This document shows positions 15,840 through 24,001 of a stretch of 45,840 bases of DNA, piece after piece. Positions within the stretch are counted from its first letter, which is position 1. Every line of letters starts with the position of its first letter. The DNA is taken from positions 1 through 45,840 of the IMG/VR virus record IMGVR_UViG_3300042541_002829, one strand, 5' to 3'. The position numbers and the translations under genes were made by a program. A model generated the notes under the pieces. That model did not search any database. It was not told where the DNA came from and worked only from the letters and a program-made list of their open reading frames with translations. Source of the stretch: a virus.

Positions 15840-15980
15840 ATGGGCAACGTAAGCAACGAGGAAGCAGACTACGGGTACGCACAGTACCAAGATTTCAAAA
15901 TGCAACAAGAGGAGCTTGGTTACTATGCCGGAGAACAACAAGACGAAGACATTCACAATCAAGGTGAACCGCCTAAGTGA
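15840..15980 (+). CDS. Short acidic hypothetical protein (46 aa)
   Basis: ATG two bases after the previous stop. Begins MGNVSNEEADYGYAQYQDF and is rich in Gln, Glu and Tyr. It overlaps out of frame with the next small ORF. No function is visible. Confidence 0.45.
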   Translation: MGNVSNEEADYGYAQYQDFKMQQEELGYYAGEQQDEDIHNQGEPPK

Positions 15981-16080
15981 CGACATCCTTACATCTATGC
16001 ATTCTGATGAAGAGCTAATATTCCTACTATTGCAAAAAGGCGGAATGATGAGTGTCTCGGCGGTTAAGGAAAATGAATAA
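15925..16080 (+). CDS. Short hypothetical protein nested out of frame (51 aa)
   Basis: Runs from ATG 15925 inside the preceding ORF to TAA 16080, beginning MPENNKTKTFTIKVNRLSDD and containing EELIFLLLQKGGMM, the look of a small helical phage protein. Its stop overlaps the ATG of the oxygenase, so it may serve translational coupling. Confidence 0.45.
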   Translation: MPENNKTKTFTIKVNRLSDDILTSMHSDEELIFLLLQKGGMMSVSAVKENE

Positions 16081-16846
16081 AGCTGTTTCGATATACAAGA
16101 ACTTTATTACGGGCTCAATACCGCCCACTCCGATATCACTTGATGTTGATTCAGAGCTTTTTACTGATTGCGATGAGAAGCTTCTTGAATATGCAGGCTC
16201 GATTGGCCAACCAATCGGTTACCAGCAAGAACAAAAAGGTTCTCTTGTTCAGAACATATTCCCAATAAAACAAACCGAGGCCATGCAAATATCAAGTAGT
16301 TCCAAAGTTGAGCTTGGTTTGCATACGGAAACAGCTTTTCATCCATACAAGCCGGACATCGTTGTTTTGCTTTGTGTTCGTGGAGACCCCACGGGCATTA
16401 CGACCATCTCTGAAGCTGCAGATGTGGTTTCAAAGCTTGATAAGCATGTAATCAATGAGCTGTGCAAGCCGAACTTCTTGACATCGTTAGACCCAAGTTT
16501 CATGCTTGAAGGAGAACAGGATGCCTCAATACCAATTACGGTTTTAAACAATACAGATGGTCAGTGGCATCTCGTGTACGACGAAACACTCGTGACAGGC
16601 ACAACAGACGAAGCTGCGCATGCTTTGGTTCATCTAAAAAAAGCTATTCGAGAGTCAGTGGTTGACTACATACTTGATACGGGTGACTTGATGCTCATCA
16701 ATAACAATATGGCAGTGCATGGACGCAAGCCTTTTGTTGCCAGGTACGACGGAACCGATAGATGGTTAAAGCGAGTTCTAATAAGAACAAAAAATACACC
16801 TTCGAGTGACATCGAAGGAAATGTAATCAATACTAAGTTTTATTAA
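16073..16846 (+). CDS. Fe(II)/2-oxoglutarate-dependent oxygenase, clavaminate synthase-like
   Basis: 257 residues from ATG 16073, chosen because AAGGA lies just upstream; a GTG at 16052 is the alternative. GLHTETAFHPYKPDIVVLLC carries an HTE (H-x-E) iron motif near residues 84-86. The distal histidine is in NMAVHGRKPFVARYDGTDRW, whose arginines bind 2-oxoglutarate. H-x-E rather than H-x-D is the mark of the clavaminate synthase / VioC / asparagine oxygenase group, which hydroxylates free or carrier-bound amino acids. The phage substrate is unknown: an amino acid, peptide or modified base are all open. Confidence 0.8.
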   Translation: MNKAVSIYKNFITGSIPPTPISLDVDSELFTDCDEKLLEYAGSIGQPIGYQQEQKGSLVQNIFPIKQTEAMQISSSSKVELGLHTETAFHPYKPDIVVLLCVRGDPTGITTISEAADVVSKLDKHVINELCKPNFLTSLDPSFMLEGEQDASIPITVLNNTDGQWHLVYDETLVTGTTDEAAHALVHLKKAIRESVVDYILDTGDLMLINNNMAVHGRKPFVARYDGTDRWLKRVLIRTKNTPSSDIEGNVINTKFY

Positions 16847-17370
16847 ACGGTTAATCTCTTCCCACACTTCATGCATCTCTGCATCCACGGGTAAATCTTT
16901 CTTTGTTCCATTGGATGTTGGCACTCTGTTGTTCCGGCAGCCTTATTGCATACATCTCTAACAAACTCAGCAAGAGAGATGCCCAGCTCTGCAGCAGCTG
17001 TCTTCCATCTTTCGTGGTCTTCATCTGTTGCCCTAATCAATACCTGCTTATTCGCTGGTAGACCGGGCTTAGAGCCGGTGTTTGGCTTACGGGTTAGTTC
17101 TTCCATCTTCATCACACCATCAACGGCGGCCTGGATGTTGTCCTGAATCTCGTACTCTTCTTCGCTGGGCAGTCTGGGTTCATTCATAGATATAAAAACT
17201 ACATCATGAACATGAAGTTTTGGCAGTTCTTTGTTTTTACTCAAACCTTTGAACTTATTACCAACACTAAGAAATCCTTTGGCAATGCTTCTCTCCACTT
17301 TATCCACTTCCTTGACTACAAGAGATACGGGCCTATGCCTGAGTTCCGTCAGATACGGTTTCCTCAGCAT
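16843..17370 (-). CDS. Ribbon-helix-helix-like protein with C-terminal zinc knuckle
   Basis: 175 residues. The middle (KQVLIRATDEDHERWKTAAA, then ELGISLAEFVRDV) matches a CopG/Arc ribbon-helix-helix. The tail ECQHPMEQRK...WMQRCMKCG gives C-x-H ... C-x2-C ligands. The N-terminal 60 residues are unmatched; MNEPRLPSEEEYE at 17187 is an alternative start, but GGAG before the ATG at 17370 and overlap with the upstream gene support the longer form. It is probably a DNA-binding regulator. Confidence 0.6.
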   Translation of the reverse strand: MLRKPYLTELRHRPVSLVVKEVDKVERSIAKGFLSVGNKFKGLSKNKELPKLHVHDVVFISMNEPRLPSEEEYEIQDNIQAAVDGVMKMEELTRKPNTGSKPGLPANKQVLIRATDEDHERWKTAAAELGISLAEFVRDVCNKAAGTTECQHPMEQRKIYPWMQRCMKCGKRLTV

Positions 17371-17956
17371 CTATTATCTCTCCATCTTCTATTGCAGGTT
17401 CATCAAGTATTGAGTTAATCACATCCGATGGCAACACACCGCTTCGGCCCATTATCTCCAAGAGCTTACGGGCTTCTGACTCAGGAGAGAATTGACTTGT
17501 AGTACTTACATCTATAACGCCAGAAAGCGTAGACCTAACATTAACCTGCGAATTGACATCCATTTGTATGTTGAGATTTGTTTGTTCCATGCCAAGAAGT
17601 CTTGAGCGTCTGTCCATTATCGAAAGAACCTGCTGGATTGCCTTTAGGTCTGGCTCAGCAGTTACCTGCGTTCCGTCGTCCATTTCAATCTTTCGGTGTT
17701 GAGTCATGGGCCAGATAGCGGACTGAAGAGAATCAAGTCTTTCAAGCTCCATTCTGAGAAGCTCTGGATATGCAACAAGGGCTTCTGAGTTGAGCTTTTC
17801 AAGCTGTCTTCTTATTGCAGTACCTACAGCACGACTCGTCATGCCGAACCTACGGGCTATCTCGGTATGGGTAACTCCAGCTTGTCTTAGCTTGAATATA
17901 CGCAAGTCTCTTTCAGCAAGAAACTCCCTTGTCAGCCCACCTTCGTTTTTAGACAC
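17333..17956 (-). CDS. HTH protein resembling a terminase small subunit
   Basis: 207 residues, GTG start abutting the primase-helicase stop. FKLRQAGVTHTEIARRFGMT, then SRAVGTAIRRQL, is a clear helix-turn-helix at residues 22-52. ELERLDSLQSAIWP and VLSIMDRRSRLLGMEQ follow, the helical segment seen in many phage terminase small subunits. Without a large subunit nearby, a replication or regulatory role is equally possible. Confidence 0.6.
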   Translation of the reverse strand: MSKNEGGLTREFLAERDLRIFKLRQAGVTHTEIARRFGMTSRAVGTAIRRQLEKLNSEALVAYPELLRMELERLDSLQSAIWPMTQHRKIEMDDGTQVTAEPDLKAIQQVLSIMDRRSRLLGMEQTNLNIQMDVNSQVNVRSTLSGVIDVSTTSQFSPESEARKLLEIMGRSGVLPSDVINSILDEPAIEDGEIIDAEETVSDGTQA

Positions 17957-19705
17957 TCATCCAGCTTTCATGTATTCAAGAACTTCAAACGGGAACATCT
18001 TCCCACGTTTCATTTTAGTAGGCCACGGGCGCTCATCGCGGCCACCCCTAAAGTGTCTCACATCGTAGACATATCCCTCCATTGATGTTGGGTCGGGCTG
18101 CAATGAGATACCAAATTCAGGCCAACGAGACCACACTGCTGAACCAAACGGCCGAAGCTCGCGGGTTGTAAGGCTTGTGCCAAGTGGGGCGTGATGCTCG
18201 AGCCACAGCGCACATCCGAACTGGTCCCTGATGTAGTCAAGAAAGCGAGCCACCTCTACGGCTACAGCTTCGCTAGTCCTATTACCAGAGTCAATGAACG
18301 ACTTGTACAACGGCCCAATCACAAGCAAGTCGGGCTTTGTGCGCTCTACTGTCTCCTCAACCAAAAGCCTGTCAGAAACGCTCAGGAGGTCAATTCCGGC
18401 TGGTTTAATCAACAGATGAGCCTCTACTTGCTCAATACGCCTGCCATTCATCAGTTGCGTACGGGCTATAGCTGCGTTCATAATGCTACGAGATGTGCGT
18501 CGGATAATTCGCTCTGGGTTCTCAAGGTCAATTGTCAATGTCCTAATTGGAGGCATTGATTGGTATGTGAATGGATTGACTCCGGCCGCCGAGAGAATGG
18601 CCACCTGACGGGCAAGCATTGTCTTACCAACACCTTCGGCCGCAACTACGATTACTCGCTCTTTCCGCTCAAGCAGACCTGGTATTACCCAATCAAAGCT
18701 GTCGTTGTCTGTTTCGGAAATAAAACTTTCCCAATTAACAAGGCGTCCAGTATCTGTTCGCTCAGTGATGGTCATTGATGTAAGAGCAATGCTTGCACGA
18801 TTGAGCTTTTGGGAGTCACTCAAATTCTCTGAATCAAAGATGTCGTTAATCTTTACAAGAATTGAATCCATCTGAGATGGTTCTTCTTCTTTTTCCTCTA
18901 CGGGTGATTCCACATAGTCGGACAGGGGAATGAAATCGTCAAAAGTCTTTCCGGCAGCAAGGTGGTCGTATGTGTCTTTGCCTGAAGCCGGCAACCATAC
19001 ACCTCCGGTACACCCAGCTTCGTCTAGCTTTACACGAACATCCATAGCGAAAGACTTACCAACATCATCGTTGTCAGAAACAATTTCGACATGGGCTCCT
19101 GCAAGAGTCTTTGTAAATCCATCCTCCCATTTGTTCCTACCTGCACCACCCGGGCCAGTTGTGGCAATAATTCCTAGCTCAATAAGCGCATCTGCATCTT
19201 TCTCACCCTCAACAACCCAAATCGGGTCATTGTTCTTCACTCCCTCAATGACTGCGGGGAGGTTGTACAGAATCTTGCTGATTCCAGAGAGCGAGTAAAG
19301 CCAATCTCCACTTTTTTCTGGGTTGGGGCGACGCTGAAGGAAAGACTTTGTTCCGTCTTCACGCAAGAACCGTTGCTTCTCGTACGCAAGCTCTCCATCA
19401 GCATCAATGTATTTGTAAGTTTTTACAAGCCGCTGTTTTGGTTTGCTGTTCTTGTCAAATGTCGAAGATGGGGGGAATAAGTCTTTCTGCGTCAAACCAA
19501 CAGCATCGCAAATCTCAGCGGCGCTACACGGTTTGCCTCTGTGGCAGTAAACAACAACCTTCCCATTGTCATCTTTTATTGACAAGGAAGGATTGTTGTC
19601 ATCGTTCCTGCACGGGCACCTAGCTTGCCACTGGCCGTCTCCACCACGTACGCCCTGCAACTTGCCAAGGAAATTTGAAACTGTCGGGGATGATATGTAA
19701 GTCAT
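17957..19705 (-). CDS. DNA primase / helicase (zinc finger, Toprim, RecA-like ATPase)
   Basis: 582 residues in three parts. Residues 25-80 hold a zinc-binding primase head (ARCPCRNDDNNPSLSI, YCHRGKPCSAAEI). Residues about 150-240 are Toprim (IWVVEGEKDADALIELG, EIVSDNDDVGKSFA), the catalytic fold of DnaG-type primases. From about 335 comes a RepA/DnaB-like ATPase: PGLLERKERVIVVAAEGVGK with Walker A ending GKT, LTIDLEN (Walker B region), LLVIGPLYK and LWLEHH. It would prime and unwind the phage fork with SSB (28.0 kb). It lies between WhiB and the HTH gene, end to end. Confidence 0.88.
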   Translation of the reverse strand: MTYISSPTVSNFLGKLQGVRGGDGQWQARCPCRNDDNNPSLSIKDDNGKVVVYCHRGKPCSAAEICDAVGLTQKDLFPPSSTFDKNSKPKQRLVKTYKYIDADGELAYEKQRFLREDGTKSFLQRRPNPEKSGDWLYSLSGISKILYNLPAVIEGVKNNDPIWVVEGEKDADALIELGIIATTGPGGAGRNKWEDGFTKTLAGAHVEIVSDNDDVGKSFAMDVRVKLDEAGCTGGVWLPASGKDTYDHLAAGKTFDDFIPLSDYVESPVEEKEEEPSQMDSILVKINDIFDSENLSDSQKLNRASIALTSMTITERTDTGRLVNWESFISETDNDSFDWVIPGLLERKERVIVVAAEGVGKTMLARQVAILSAAGVNPFTYQSMPPIRTLTIDLENPERIIRRTSRSIMNAAIARTQLMNGRRIEQVEAHLLIKPAGIDLLSVSDRLLVEETVERTKPDLLVIGPLYKSFIDSGNRTSEAVAVEVARFLDYIRDQFGCALWLEHHAPLGTSLTTRELRPFGSAVWSRWPEFGISLQPDPTSMEGYVYDVRHFRGGRDERPWPTKMKRGKMFPFEVLEYMKAG

Positions 19706-20058
19706 TATGTGCTCATTAGGTTCTGGAGTCTGATTGTCTCATCGTATCGGCGTGTTTTGAAACTCATCTTCTGTCGGAGGAATTTTCGTTGGCTTTCTGT
19801 CATACCTCCCCATATTCCAAAAGGCTCCCACTCCATTGAGTAAGTAAGGCATTCCATCTGTATTGGGCATATGGCACAGATGCTTTTAGCTTTATTTATC
19901 TTCTCAATCTCTTCTTTCCCTATGGGCGAATCTGGGAAAAACCATTCTGTTGGATGAGACGTGCATGCTCCACCTTTGGGGAAATCTGGTGGACCTAAAA
20001 GGTTTAGCGATTCATGTCTGCCGTTGAACTGCTGATTCTTTTTTTCATCCAAAGTCAT
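19705..20058 (-). CDS. WhiB-like Fe-S transcription factor (second of four)
   Basis: 117 residues. ACTSHPTEWFFPDSP holds the first cysteine (near 32) and CAICPIQMEC the other three. FGIWGGMTESQRKFLRQK is the hallmark glycine turn and basic region. It overlaps the primase start by one base, so it is cotranscribed with replication genes and may switch host or phage transcription at that stage. Confidence 0.93.
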   Translation of the reverse strand: MTLDEKKNQQFNGRHESLNLLGPPDFPKGGACTSHPTEWFFPDSPIGKEEIEKINKAKSICAICPIQMECLTYSMEWEPFGIWGGMTESQRKFLRQKMSFKTRRYDETIRLQNLMST

Positions 20059-20072
20059 GGACAGAAAGAGTA

Positions 20073-20639
20073 TTACTTACTGAACCTCGCGTCAAGTGCT
20101 TTCCATGATGACCAAAGAAATTTCCTGATTGAAGCTCTGGTTTTATCATCTCTGCCGTATGGAGCTGCGATTTGTTGTGTTGCTAAATCCATGGCTCGAC
20201 CTGAGATGTATGCGACTTTGTAAATAGCTTCTTGCCACTCATCGCTGTTCTTGACTTTTTCCCATGCGTATGGGTCAAATTTATTATATTTATTAATCAT
20301 TTCGTCATCAACATTTGCCCGAGAGCCCATTATCTCCATGTGCCATCCGGTTGCTTTTTCAATTGCAAACAAAAGCTGTATGACCCCACGGTCTCCTTCT
20401 GTATCTTTCAGCTCTTGCACCATTCGATTGAACTTTCGTTCAGAAATCATCTGACAATAGACATCAAGCATGTTTGAGTAGTCAGTTGCTTCGGCCATAA
20501 ACGGGTTATCGCTTGGGTCTTGAAATGAAGAATCTTCAATCATCTCTTGTATTGCATCAAGATAATCAGCTTCTGCAGCTATCGGGTCAACTTCAGAATA
20601 ATCTTCAAATTCTTCGTCCATTGGTTCCCAGTCTTCCAT
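20073..20639 (-). CDS. Hypothetical acidic protein
   Basis: 188 residues, very acidic at the N-terminus (MEDWEPMDEEFEDYSEVD). The body is helical (MEIMGSRANVDDEMINKYN, WQEAIYKVAYISGRAMDLA). No family is recognised. It is sandwiched between WhiB and DUF932 with gaps of 14 and 2 bases, so the same operon. Confidence 0.65.
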   Translation of the reverse strand: MEDWEPMDEEFEDYSEVDPIAAEADYLDAIQEMIEDSSFQDPSDNPFMAEATDYSNMLDVYCQMISERKFNRMVQELKDTEGDRGVIQLLFAIEKATGWHMEIMGSRANVDDEMINKYNKFDPYAWEKVKNSDEWQEAIYKVAYISGRAMDLATQQIAAPYGRDDKTRASIRKFLWSSWKALDARFSK

Positions 20640-20641
20640 TT

Positions 20642-21661
20642 CTATGTGCCCAACAATGCTTTTTGTACTGCTAATTTCTTTTTTGTTGCAGAGGAATTTT
20701 CATCCATACTCGCTATTGCAAGTTCTTCCGGACTAGTGAATCTGTAGTGGTCTAAGTATTCACAAACAGCATTATATACAGACCATGCGTTGTATCCATA
20801 CCCGGCAGCATTTCTTTCGTTTTTATAAATCGAGTTGATTGCATCTTCAATTGAATTGCGATGCTCTCTTTGTCTTTTTGTTTCAGCTTTTTGATACGGA
20901 GCTACTATCTTTAACACTGAATCAGGTACAGCAGATACGGGTGTCTTTATTGAAAGCAATTGCTCAGCGCTACGGGTGAATTCGTCAGCCCATCTTGTAG
21001 ATATCTCAAGAACTTCTTGTGCATCGTCAATGATTGTGTCTACATTTCTTGTATGTCTTGCTGTAAAGACCCTTCTTGCTGTTCTTTCGCCAAGCACCAC
21101 AGTGTTGTTGCATACTGCTCTTATTTCAGTGTTTGAATATCTGATTGGCCACACTCCGTCATGACCTGCTGATATGACCAAGTATCTATCAAGCTTGTCG
21201 TTGACTCCTGCCGCATCAAGAACCAATGGACCAAGGTCTATCGTTGCGAAGAATCTTGAACCGCCTTTCAGGCACCCACAGGTATCTACAACAGCATCAC
21301 CCTTTGAGGCTCCCACAACTGCGAGAGCTCTTTCTAAGACCTCGCTGTTCTGTCTGACCTCATATCTTGTCCCTACTGTTGCAAGGGAATCAAAAGAACC
21401 ATCAAAATTCTGCCTAAGAGTTGCTCTACTGTCATTGATGATGACTGCTGAGCCGTCTGAGTTTCTAATAAGCTCTCCTGAGTCGTCAACAGCTGCAACC
21501 TTGGTGAGGACAACATCGTAGTTTGCGCTGGCGGCTTCAAGCATCGCCTCCATCGTCTGGAGCCCTCTCATGGGCGTCCCAAGTCGATGCCAAGGCACCT
21601 GACGGTCGTTGTAGGCCATCCGAATCCGACCATTTTTGGTTTTATCTAGTTCGTGAGCCAT
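20642..21661 (-). CDS. DUF932 phage/plasmid-like protein
   Basis: 339 residues. The opening with VPWHRLGTPM, then TLRQNFDGSFDSLATVGTRY, VVDTCGCLKGGSRFFATIDL and TEIRAVCNNTVVLGERTARR, is the standard pattern of the DUF932 family (phage/plasmid-like TIGR03299). Members are widespread in actinophages and plasmids; biochemical function is unknown. An AGGAGG-like site precedes ATG. It is the first gene of the minus-strand replication operon; a TTTACT-17-TAATTA promoter may stand just upstream. Confidence 0.88.
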   Translation of the reverse strand: MAHELDKTKNGRIRMAYNDRQVPWHRLGTPMRGLQTMEAMLEAASANYDVVLTKVAAVDDSGELIRNSDGSAVIINDSRATLRQNFDGSFDSLATVGTRYEVRQNSEVLERALAVVGASKGDAVVDTCGCLKGGSRFFATIDLGPLVLDAAGVNDKLDRYLVISAGHDGVWPIRYSNTEIRAVCNNTVVLGERTARRVFTARHTRNVDTIIDDAQEVLEISTRWADEFTRSAEQLLSIKTPVSAVPDSVLKIVAPYQKAETKRQREHRNSIEDAINSIYKNERNAAGYGYNAWSVYNAVCEYLDHYRFTSPEELAIASMDENSSATKKKLAVQKALLGT

Positions 21662-21707
21662 TTTTCCTCCACTTAATTATCGCACAGCCACACTTTAGTA
21701 AAAATAC

Positions 21708-21736
21708 TTGCAATTCCAGAAAAGCGGCTGTACTCT
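21708..21736 (+). promoter_or_regulatory. Promoter of TTGCAA type giving a probable leaderless mRNA
   Basis: TTGCAA (21708-21713), 17 bp, TACTCT (21731-21736); ATG 21743 begins 7 bases after the -10 box. Confidence 0.65.
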
Positions 21737-21742
21737 TTTGCC

Positions 21743-22402
21743 ATGACAACAATTTACCCCCCAAAAACCCAAGAATTCCTCACTAAATTTTCAGACCAAG
21801 CAATCCAGATGATGATGGCAACCAAGCTTCTGGGTAGCAAGGTGGACAAGGGACCCGTGGACACCCCAGCAGTCCTGTTCTATGCGGTTCCTAGCAAAGA
21901 CAACCCACTTGAAGAAGAAGTGGGCGTTGTGCAGATTGACCCAGAAGATGGTGCTCCTGGTGACCATATTTTTGATTGGCTCATGAACGTTTATAAAGAT
22001 GTTTTGGTGGCCCCAATATGGGGTGGAATCATTTCTGATGTAGTTGCATTTGTCGGCGGCAAGAATGAAGACGACTCTCTTAGCCAGATGAAAAAAATGA
22101 AAGAAAAATACCCAGACAAGAACCTGCAACAGATTTTCAACGAAAACCCACTAGAAAGTTCGCTTTCTGAGGGCTTATCAACAGTCATCTTTGACAGTTG
22201 TGGCAATCTCGCTACAAACTTCACTTCCTACAAGTACTCGGACGCCGGAACTCCAGTGTTTGATTTTAATAAAAGTGAATTTGCTGGCTCCATGTTCGGC
22301 AGTCAAGCTGAATCTTTCTTAAACCAAAAACTTACTTCTCAGATTATGGCTTTTATTGTTGCTGTTGAAGTTGCAGAAAGCACTAGGCAATATGCAGAAT
22401 AA
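21743..22402 (+). CDS. Hypothetical protein
   Basis: 219 residues, not recognised. A soluble first half includes TPAVLFYAVPSKDNPLEEEV and VGVVQIDPEDGAPGDHIFDW. A small hydrophobic patch (APIWGGIISDVVAFVGG) follows, then a C-terminal helix. It is expressed from its own TTGCAA promoter, probably leaderless, and overlaps the next gene by 11 bp. Confidence 0.7.
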   Translation: MTTIYPPKTQEFLTKFSDQAIQMMMATKLLGSKVDKGPVDTPAVLFYAVPSKDNPLEEEVGVVQIDPEDGAPGDHIFDWLMNVYKDVLVAPIWGGIISDVVAFVGGKNEDDSLSQMKKMKEKYPDKNLQQIFNENPLESSLSEGLSTVIFDSCGNLATNFTSYKYSDAGTPVFDFNKSEFAGSMFGSQAESFLNQKLTSQIMAFIVAVEVAESTRQYAE

Positions 22403-22631
22403 TAAAGCCCACATTGACTCAGTTCTAGCTCAGTCCGCACATGTTCTCCGACGTGTTGCTGTTATACGAGACCACGGGTTTGCCTTTGATGCAGAAACAT
22501 CAATTCTTGTAGACCAAACAATAAAAATGCTTGATGAAGCATTCAATGAAGAACCAAGTCAAAGCAATGGTTACAATGACTATGACACAGGACCGCATTG
22601 TGACGGAATGAAGATTAGGAAAAATCGATGA
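22392..22631 (+). CDS. Hypothetical protein (79 aa)
   Basis: ATG 22392 lies within the end of the previous gene. Helical (HIDSVLAQSAHVLRRVAVIR, DQTIKMLDEAFNEE) with a polar tail. A longer frame from 22356 is possible but would overlap more. No family is recognised; overlaps the next gene as ATGA. Confidence 0.6.
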   Translation: MQNNKAHIDSVLAQSAHVLRRVAVIRDHGFAFDAETSILVDQTIKMLDEAFNEEPSQSNGYNDYDTGPHCDGMKIRKNR

Positions 22632-22960
22632 TATTTTCATTTGAGTTTAACTTGTCTAAACTCCAAGCAGAATTAATCACTGAAGCATTGCTTGGAATGA
22701 TTAATGCAGGTAAGCGGCTTGCTGTTGCAATTGACGAAAACGGAGATTTAAAAACTACACTCAATGGTCGTTCGTTGAGCGAAAATGAAAAATCTCAATT
22801 AGTTGTTGCCTTTCATCAAGCTAACTCAATACTCGCAGACATTGAACAAATTGAAGAAGAAGAGAATCGGGTCGAAGCAGAGAAAAGCATTTCTGGAGTT
22901 GTTGAAGGTTTTTATGACATGCTTCAGTCACCAGAGAATCCCCCACCCTTCAACTTGTAA
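22628..22960 (+). CDS. Hypothetical protein with acidic helix
   Basis: 110 residues. Begins with strand-rich IFSFEFNLSKLQAELITEAL and has an acidic coiled segment (ILADIEQIEEEENRVEAEKS). Unknown. Its 3' end overlaps the convergent minus-strand gene by 37 bp. Confidence 0.6.
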   Translation: MIFSFEFNLSKLQAELITEALLGMINAGKRLAVAIDENGDLKTTLNGRSLSENEKSQLVVAFHQANSILADIEQIEEEENRVEAEKSISGVVEGFYDMLQSPENPPPFNL

Positions 22961-23334
22961 ATTCCGTTTTCTAGGTCATTACCCAATGACTCCCTCCACC
23001 TAAAGCTGAACTCCTTATGGGTCTCATGGCTCTTTGGTGAGAAGTCAAATGAGTTATTAGCCTCCTCAACAGAAACCGCCTCTTCATCTATCAGGCCATG
23101 TTTTAGGTAAAGGTCCTTAAGTGCTTCGTCTGGTGTGTTACCTACACCAATCATCTTTGATTCTTCTGAATCCCAGAAGTCCAATGCATCACAATCGTCT
23201 CCGTGTATGTAGGCCTCTAGGGCTTCTGACTCACCCGAATACTCTGCTATGGCAAACCACTTTCCACCTTCGTAAACACCGGAATATCGTGCCTCTCTTA
23301 TGACTACTGGGTAAAGAGATATTTCGTCACTCAT
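22924..23334 (-). CDS. Hypothetical protein coupled to thioredoxin
   Basis: 136 residues from MSDEISLYPVVIREARYSG; the ATG overlaps the thioredoxin stop. GGKWFAIAEYSGESEALEAY and GVGNTPDEALKDLYLKHG give a YxGxxxAExY-like layout resembling small HicB/antitoxin-like or DUF folds, but this is weak. Convergent overlap with the plus-strand gene. Confidence 0.6.
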   Translation of the reverse strand: MSDEISLYPVVIREARYSGVYEGGKWFAIAEYSGESEALEAYIHGDDCDALDFWDSEESKMIGVGNTPDEALKDLYLKHGLIDEEAVSVEEANNSFDFSPKSHETHKEFSFRWRESLGNDLENGIYKLKGGGFSGD

Positions 23335-23665
23335 CTTCGTATGACTCAGCTGATAGAACTTTTTCAAGTTCTGTGATAATGAAGTCTGGTCCGGCAGCTC
23401 CAACTATTGTTGAAACAACTTCGCCATCAGCAAATATCAAAAGAGTTGGGATGCTCATCACATTGAAGCGCTTTGCTAGGTCTGGGTTATTGTCGACATC
23501 AGATTTAACAAACCGTATTAGACCTTCATAAGCAGTACTCAGCTCTTCAAGCAATGGAGCCATGTATTGGCACGGTCCACACCATGTAGCCCAAATATCA
23601 AGGACCATTGGCGTAGGTCTCTCCGTGAGGACTGCGTCAAACTCTTGTTGCGTGATTTCTCTCAT
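23327..23665 (-). CDS. Thioredoxin
   Basis: 112 residues starting MREITQQEFDAVL. The active site WATWCGPCQYMAPLLEEL has the classic WCGPC. The cis-proline loop SIPTLLIFADGE and the fold length match thioredoxin. Its likely partner is the class II ribonucleotide reductase at 8.1 kb, whose C-terminal CSTGAC pair needs a dithiol donor. In-frame codons reach back to 23752, but the family N-terminus fits 23665. Confidence 0.92.
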   Translation of the reverse strand: MREITQQEFDAVLTERPTPMVLDIWATWCGPCQYMAPLLEELSTAYEGLIRFVKSDVDNNPDLAKRFNVMSIPTLLIFADGEVVSTIVGAAGPDFIITELEKVLSAESYEDE

Positions 23666-23713
23666 ATATCTATTGTATTCCTTATTGTTCCACCTGTGAA
23701 TATGCCTTACGGG

Positions 23714-23742
23714 TTGCAACAGGCCAGTGGAGTGTGTATATT
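23714..23742 (+). promoter_or_regulatory. Promoter of TTGCAA type for the WhiB/helicase pair
   Basis: TTGCAA (23714-23719), 17 bp, TATATT (23737-23742), then AAAGGAG before ATG 23771. Confidence 0.7.
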
Positions 23743-23770
23743 GACTCAACACCCGTATTAAAGGAGCTTT

Positions 23771-24001
23771 ATGATTTACTCAGGCGATACCTGGCGTTCA
23801 GCACGTGCGTGCATTAGTGCAAATACGCTCACATTCTTCCCGCGCAATCGCAAACAGCGCCTTGAAGCTCTTGGTTATTGTGGAATTTGCCTTGTTCGTG
23901 GAGAGTGCCTCAAGTATGCTCTTGATAATTCAATTGAGTTTGGCATCTACGGGGGAAAGACTGAAGACGAGCGAAAAATCTTGTTGCGTCGCAGGCGATG
24001 A
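23771..24001 (+). CDS. WhiB-like Fe-S protein (third of four, short)
   Basis: 76 residues. Cysteine 14 and CGICLVRGEC (three more) give the four ligands. GIYGG replaces GIWGG and is followed by RKILLRRRR. The N-terminal arm is shorter than usual. It overlaps the helicase as ATGA, so the regulator and helicase are made together. Confidence 0.88.
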   Translation: MIYSGDTWRSARACISANTLTFFPRNRKQRLEALGYCGICLVRGECLKYALDNSIEFGIYGGKTEDERKILLRRRR

